Shown here: positions 5,344-6,876 of the stretch, one piece after another
Numbering within the stretch: the first letter of the stretch is position 1
How the letters are laid out: each line of letters starts with the position of its first letter
Assembly (NCBI GenBank): GCA_945898025.1
Contig: CAMDGT010000063.1
Span: 1-6,876 of the forward strand
Direction: 5' to 3'
From: Rickettsia typhi
GTDB taxonomy: Bacteria; Pseudomonadota; Alphaproteobacteria; Rickettsiales; UBA1997
Length of the DNA: 6,876 bases
Notes under the pieces: generated by a model
The model's input: the letters and a program-made list of their open reading frames with translations, nothing else
Databases searched by the model: none
Told to the model about the DNA's origin: nothing
Position numbers and translations under genes: made by a program

Positions 5344-6742
5344 TAATAATTGTTGCTATTGGTTCGCTCAGTAAATCTTGTCTCCAGCCACTTAAATGAA
5401 TATTTAAGTTATTCGGCTGAGAAATGATTTTTTTTAAAATATAAGAATTTAATAAAAACTGACTACTAATATTGTGATCTTGAGATATTTTTGCAACTAA
5501 TTTTTGTAGATTTTGTAAGGTTTTTTTCTGATCATTATTTAATCGTACCGATTCGTTTTTTTTGATATGGATAATATCAGTGTACGAGGGGTAGATGTCT
5601 AAAATTGTGGCTATACTAGAAGATATAAATTCGCTAATGTGGTTAAAAAGCAATCTCTTCTCCGACTGAAATTGATATATTGTCTGCTCGTTAATAATAT
5701 TATTTGAACGAAGTTTTAGCAGTTTAATAATATTATCAACATTAACAGTAGCGATAATTCGATTAGATATATCGGAAACAATTTTTTTAATAAAATAACT
5801 TTCTGCCACTTCAATATTTGGCACAAAATCAATATCCACTAAATTTGCCTCTTGATTTCGGGTTTGTGAGTTAGATTCTTTATTTTCAAAATCAGGATCA
5901 TTTGTCACCATATCTTCTTGCAACTCCTCTCTTTTTATCTCTTCGCCAAAACTAGCATTATAATTAATTATTTTTGCAATTATTTCATCTTCGATAAAAT
6001 GTTGCCTCGGTAAATTAATTATCTTAACCAACTCCTCTCGCCACAACAAAAATTGATTCATGTGATTTTTTTGTTGATAACTGCAATCTCTTGGACAAAT
6101 CTTGCGAAAAATATGGTCAATTTCATCGCTACAAGCAGTAATAACAAGATTAGAAAGATCTTCTTGCAACCAATTATTGCGATCTAATTTCGTAATATTT
6201 TGTAATAATTCTTGATAGATTGGAATCAAAAACAAAACATCTTCAACCGCATATTCTAGCTGTTCAACAGTAAGCGGTCTGCGCTCCCAATCGCTTCTTT
6301 GTTGATTTTTGTTGATTTTATAATTACAAAATTTTTCAACTAAAGATTGATAGCTTTGATTAATATTAGAATTGACTATATTAGACATTATTTGAGTATC
6401 GAAAACATTTTCTGGTAATTTGTTTTTATCTTCCGCATTGATATCATTATGAATTCTTTGCAAGATCTGCAAATCTTGCATCGAGGAATGGAAAATTTTA
6501 ATAATTTTTTTATCATAAATTAATTTAACTATTTCTAACAAGTTAATTTTAGTTAAACAGTCTATTAAAAAGACTTCGATATTTTCTTCATTCTGAATTG
6601 CGATTTGAATTAATGATAATAACGGAAAATAAGTTTTTTCTCTTACAAATTCTGTATCAATAGCCATCATTTTAAACTTTTTGATTTTTGCTATTAACAA
6701 TTTCAACTCTTGTTGACTATTAATATAATTGTGTTTTTTCAT
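5327..6742 (-). CDS. rnd: Ribonuclease D, extended form
   Basis: A 3'-5' exoribonuclease that trims tRNA precursors and other small RNAs. The DEDDy catalytic residues are complete: Exo I AIDTEF (Asp29, Glu31) followed by YFPLLSLIQIA, Exo II HSSMQDL (Asp90), and Exo III EYAVEDV (Tyr164, Asp168). RSDWERRPLT (149-158) is the usual lead-in to Exo III. An HRDC-like helical domain follows (about 205-262), including FLLWREELVKIINLPRQ. Then comes an acidic, low-complexity linker (264-310), a helical segment, and a C-terminal HRDC-like region ending with SGWRQDLL (451-458), typical of alphaproteobacterial RNase D. At 471 residues it is well above the ~375-390 usual for the family, mainly because of the linker and residues to about 395. 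The ATG at 6742 is the only suitable start before the first conserved strand. It is the upstream gene of the rnd-tpiA pair. Confidence 0.93.
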   Translation of the reverse strand: MKKHNYINSQQELKLLIAKIKKFKMMAIDTEFVREKTYFPLLSLIQIAIQNEENIEVFLIDCLTKINLLEIVKLIYDKKIIKIFHSSMQDLQILQRIHNDINAEDKNKLPENVFDTQIMSNIVNSNINQSYQSLVEKFCNYKINKNQQRSDWERRPLTVEQLEYAVEDVLFLIPIYQELLQNITKLDRNNWLQEDLSNLVITACSDEIDHIFRKICPRDCSYQQKNHMNQFLLWREELVKIINLPRQHFIEDEIIAKIINYNASFGEEIKREELQEDMVTNDPDFENKESNSQTRNQEANLVDIDFVPNIEVAESYFIKKIVSDISNRIIATVNVDNIIKLLKLRSNNIINEQTIYQFQSEKRLLFNHISEFISSSIATILDIYPSYTDIIHIKKNESVRLNNDQKKTLQNLQKLVAKISQDHNISSQFLLNSYILKKIISQPNNLNIHLSGWRQDLLSEPIATIINAESL

Positions 6743-6876
6743 AAGAAAGTACTCAAAATTAATGTTATAATTACTTGTATATTCATAATATTATTAAAAA
6801 CCTTGTAGCCAAATCATATAAAATTATGCATTTATATCAGATAGTAAGGCAGTGTTTTAAATGAATCTAGGATTTT
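6743..6876. other. Non-coding upstream region of rnd; candidate minus-strand promoter at 6785-6812
   Basis: These 134 very A/T-rich bases contain no supportable gene. On the minus strand TTGGCT (6812-6807), a 16-base spacer and TATTAT (6790-6785) match 4/6 and 5/6 of the sigma70 hexamers and could start an rnd-tpiA transcript with a leader of roughly 35 bases. An ATG at 6861 on the plus strand opens a frame of only five codons before the window ends, so a divergent gene starting there is possible but not testable here. Confidence 0.3.

Noticed and set aside
6861..6876. Possible divergent gene starting MNLGF at the right edge
   Set aside because: Only five codons are visible and no convincing ribosome site precedes them; cannot be supported.

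Overview
The window looks like chromosome from an AT-rich alphaproteobacterium, possibly Rickettsiales-like. This is inferred from the strong A/T codon bias, from leaders with almost no Shine-Dalgarno sequences, and from the flavour of the proteins: an alphaproteobacterial-type QueH, and an RNase D ending in the SGWR element. No rRNA, tRNA or CRISPR array is visible. Most of the window is housekeeping; only the first ~760 bases look like accessory DNA.

Layout. Bases 1-356 (minus strand, running off the left edge) encode the start of a restriction-modification protein: a PD-(D/E)XK-like nuclease domain of the kind fused to N-6 adenine DNA methylases. Immediately upstream on the same strand (359 to ~760) is a frameshifted, N-terminally truncated IS1595/ISXO2-type transposase remnant, too decayed to appear as one open frame. 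Next come queH (minus, epoxyqueuosine reductase, tRNA queuosine synthesis) and a divergent plus-strand cluster: mutM (8-oxoguanine DNA glycosylase), an uncharacterised lipoprotein with a (EEKP)n spacer, and mnmE (tRNA wobble-uridine GTPase). These plus-strand genes are separated by only 1-2 bases, so they are probably one operon. From the right, a second tight pair on the minus strand, rnd (RNase D) and tpiA (triosephosphate isomerase), overlaps by 17 bases and converges on mnmE, with a small hairpin between them.

Functionally, queH and mnmE both serve modification of tRNA anticodon position 34, rnd matures tRNA 3' ends, mutM repairs oxidised guanine, and tpiA belongs to glycolysis/gluconeogenesis. 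They are neighbours rather than one pathway.

No clearly novel system is visible. The observations most worth a check are: (i) a restriction-modification gene starting two bases after the stop of an IS1595-type transposase remnant, which might be a passenger-gene arrangement; (ii) replacement of the catalytic-region lysine of MutM by arginine at residue 58; (iii) the lipoprotein of unknown role with a slippage-prone 12-bp repeat; and (iv) lineage-specific insertions in TpiA and RNase D.
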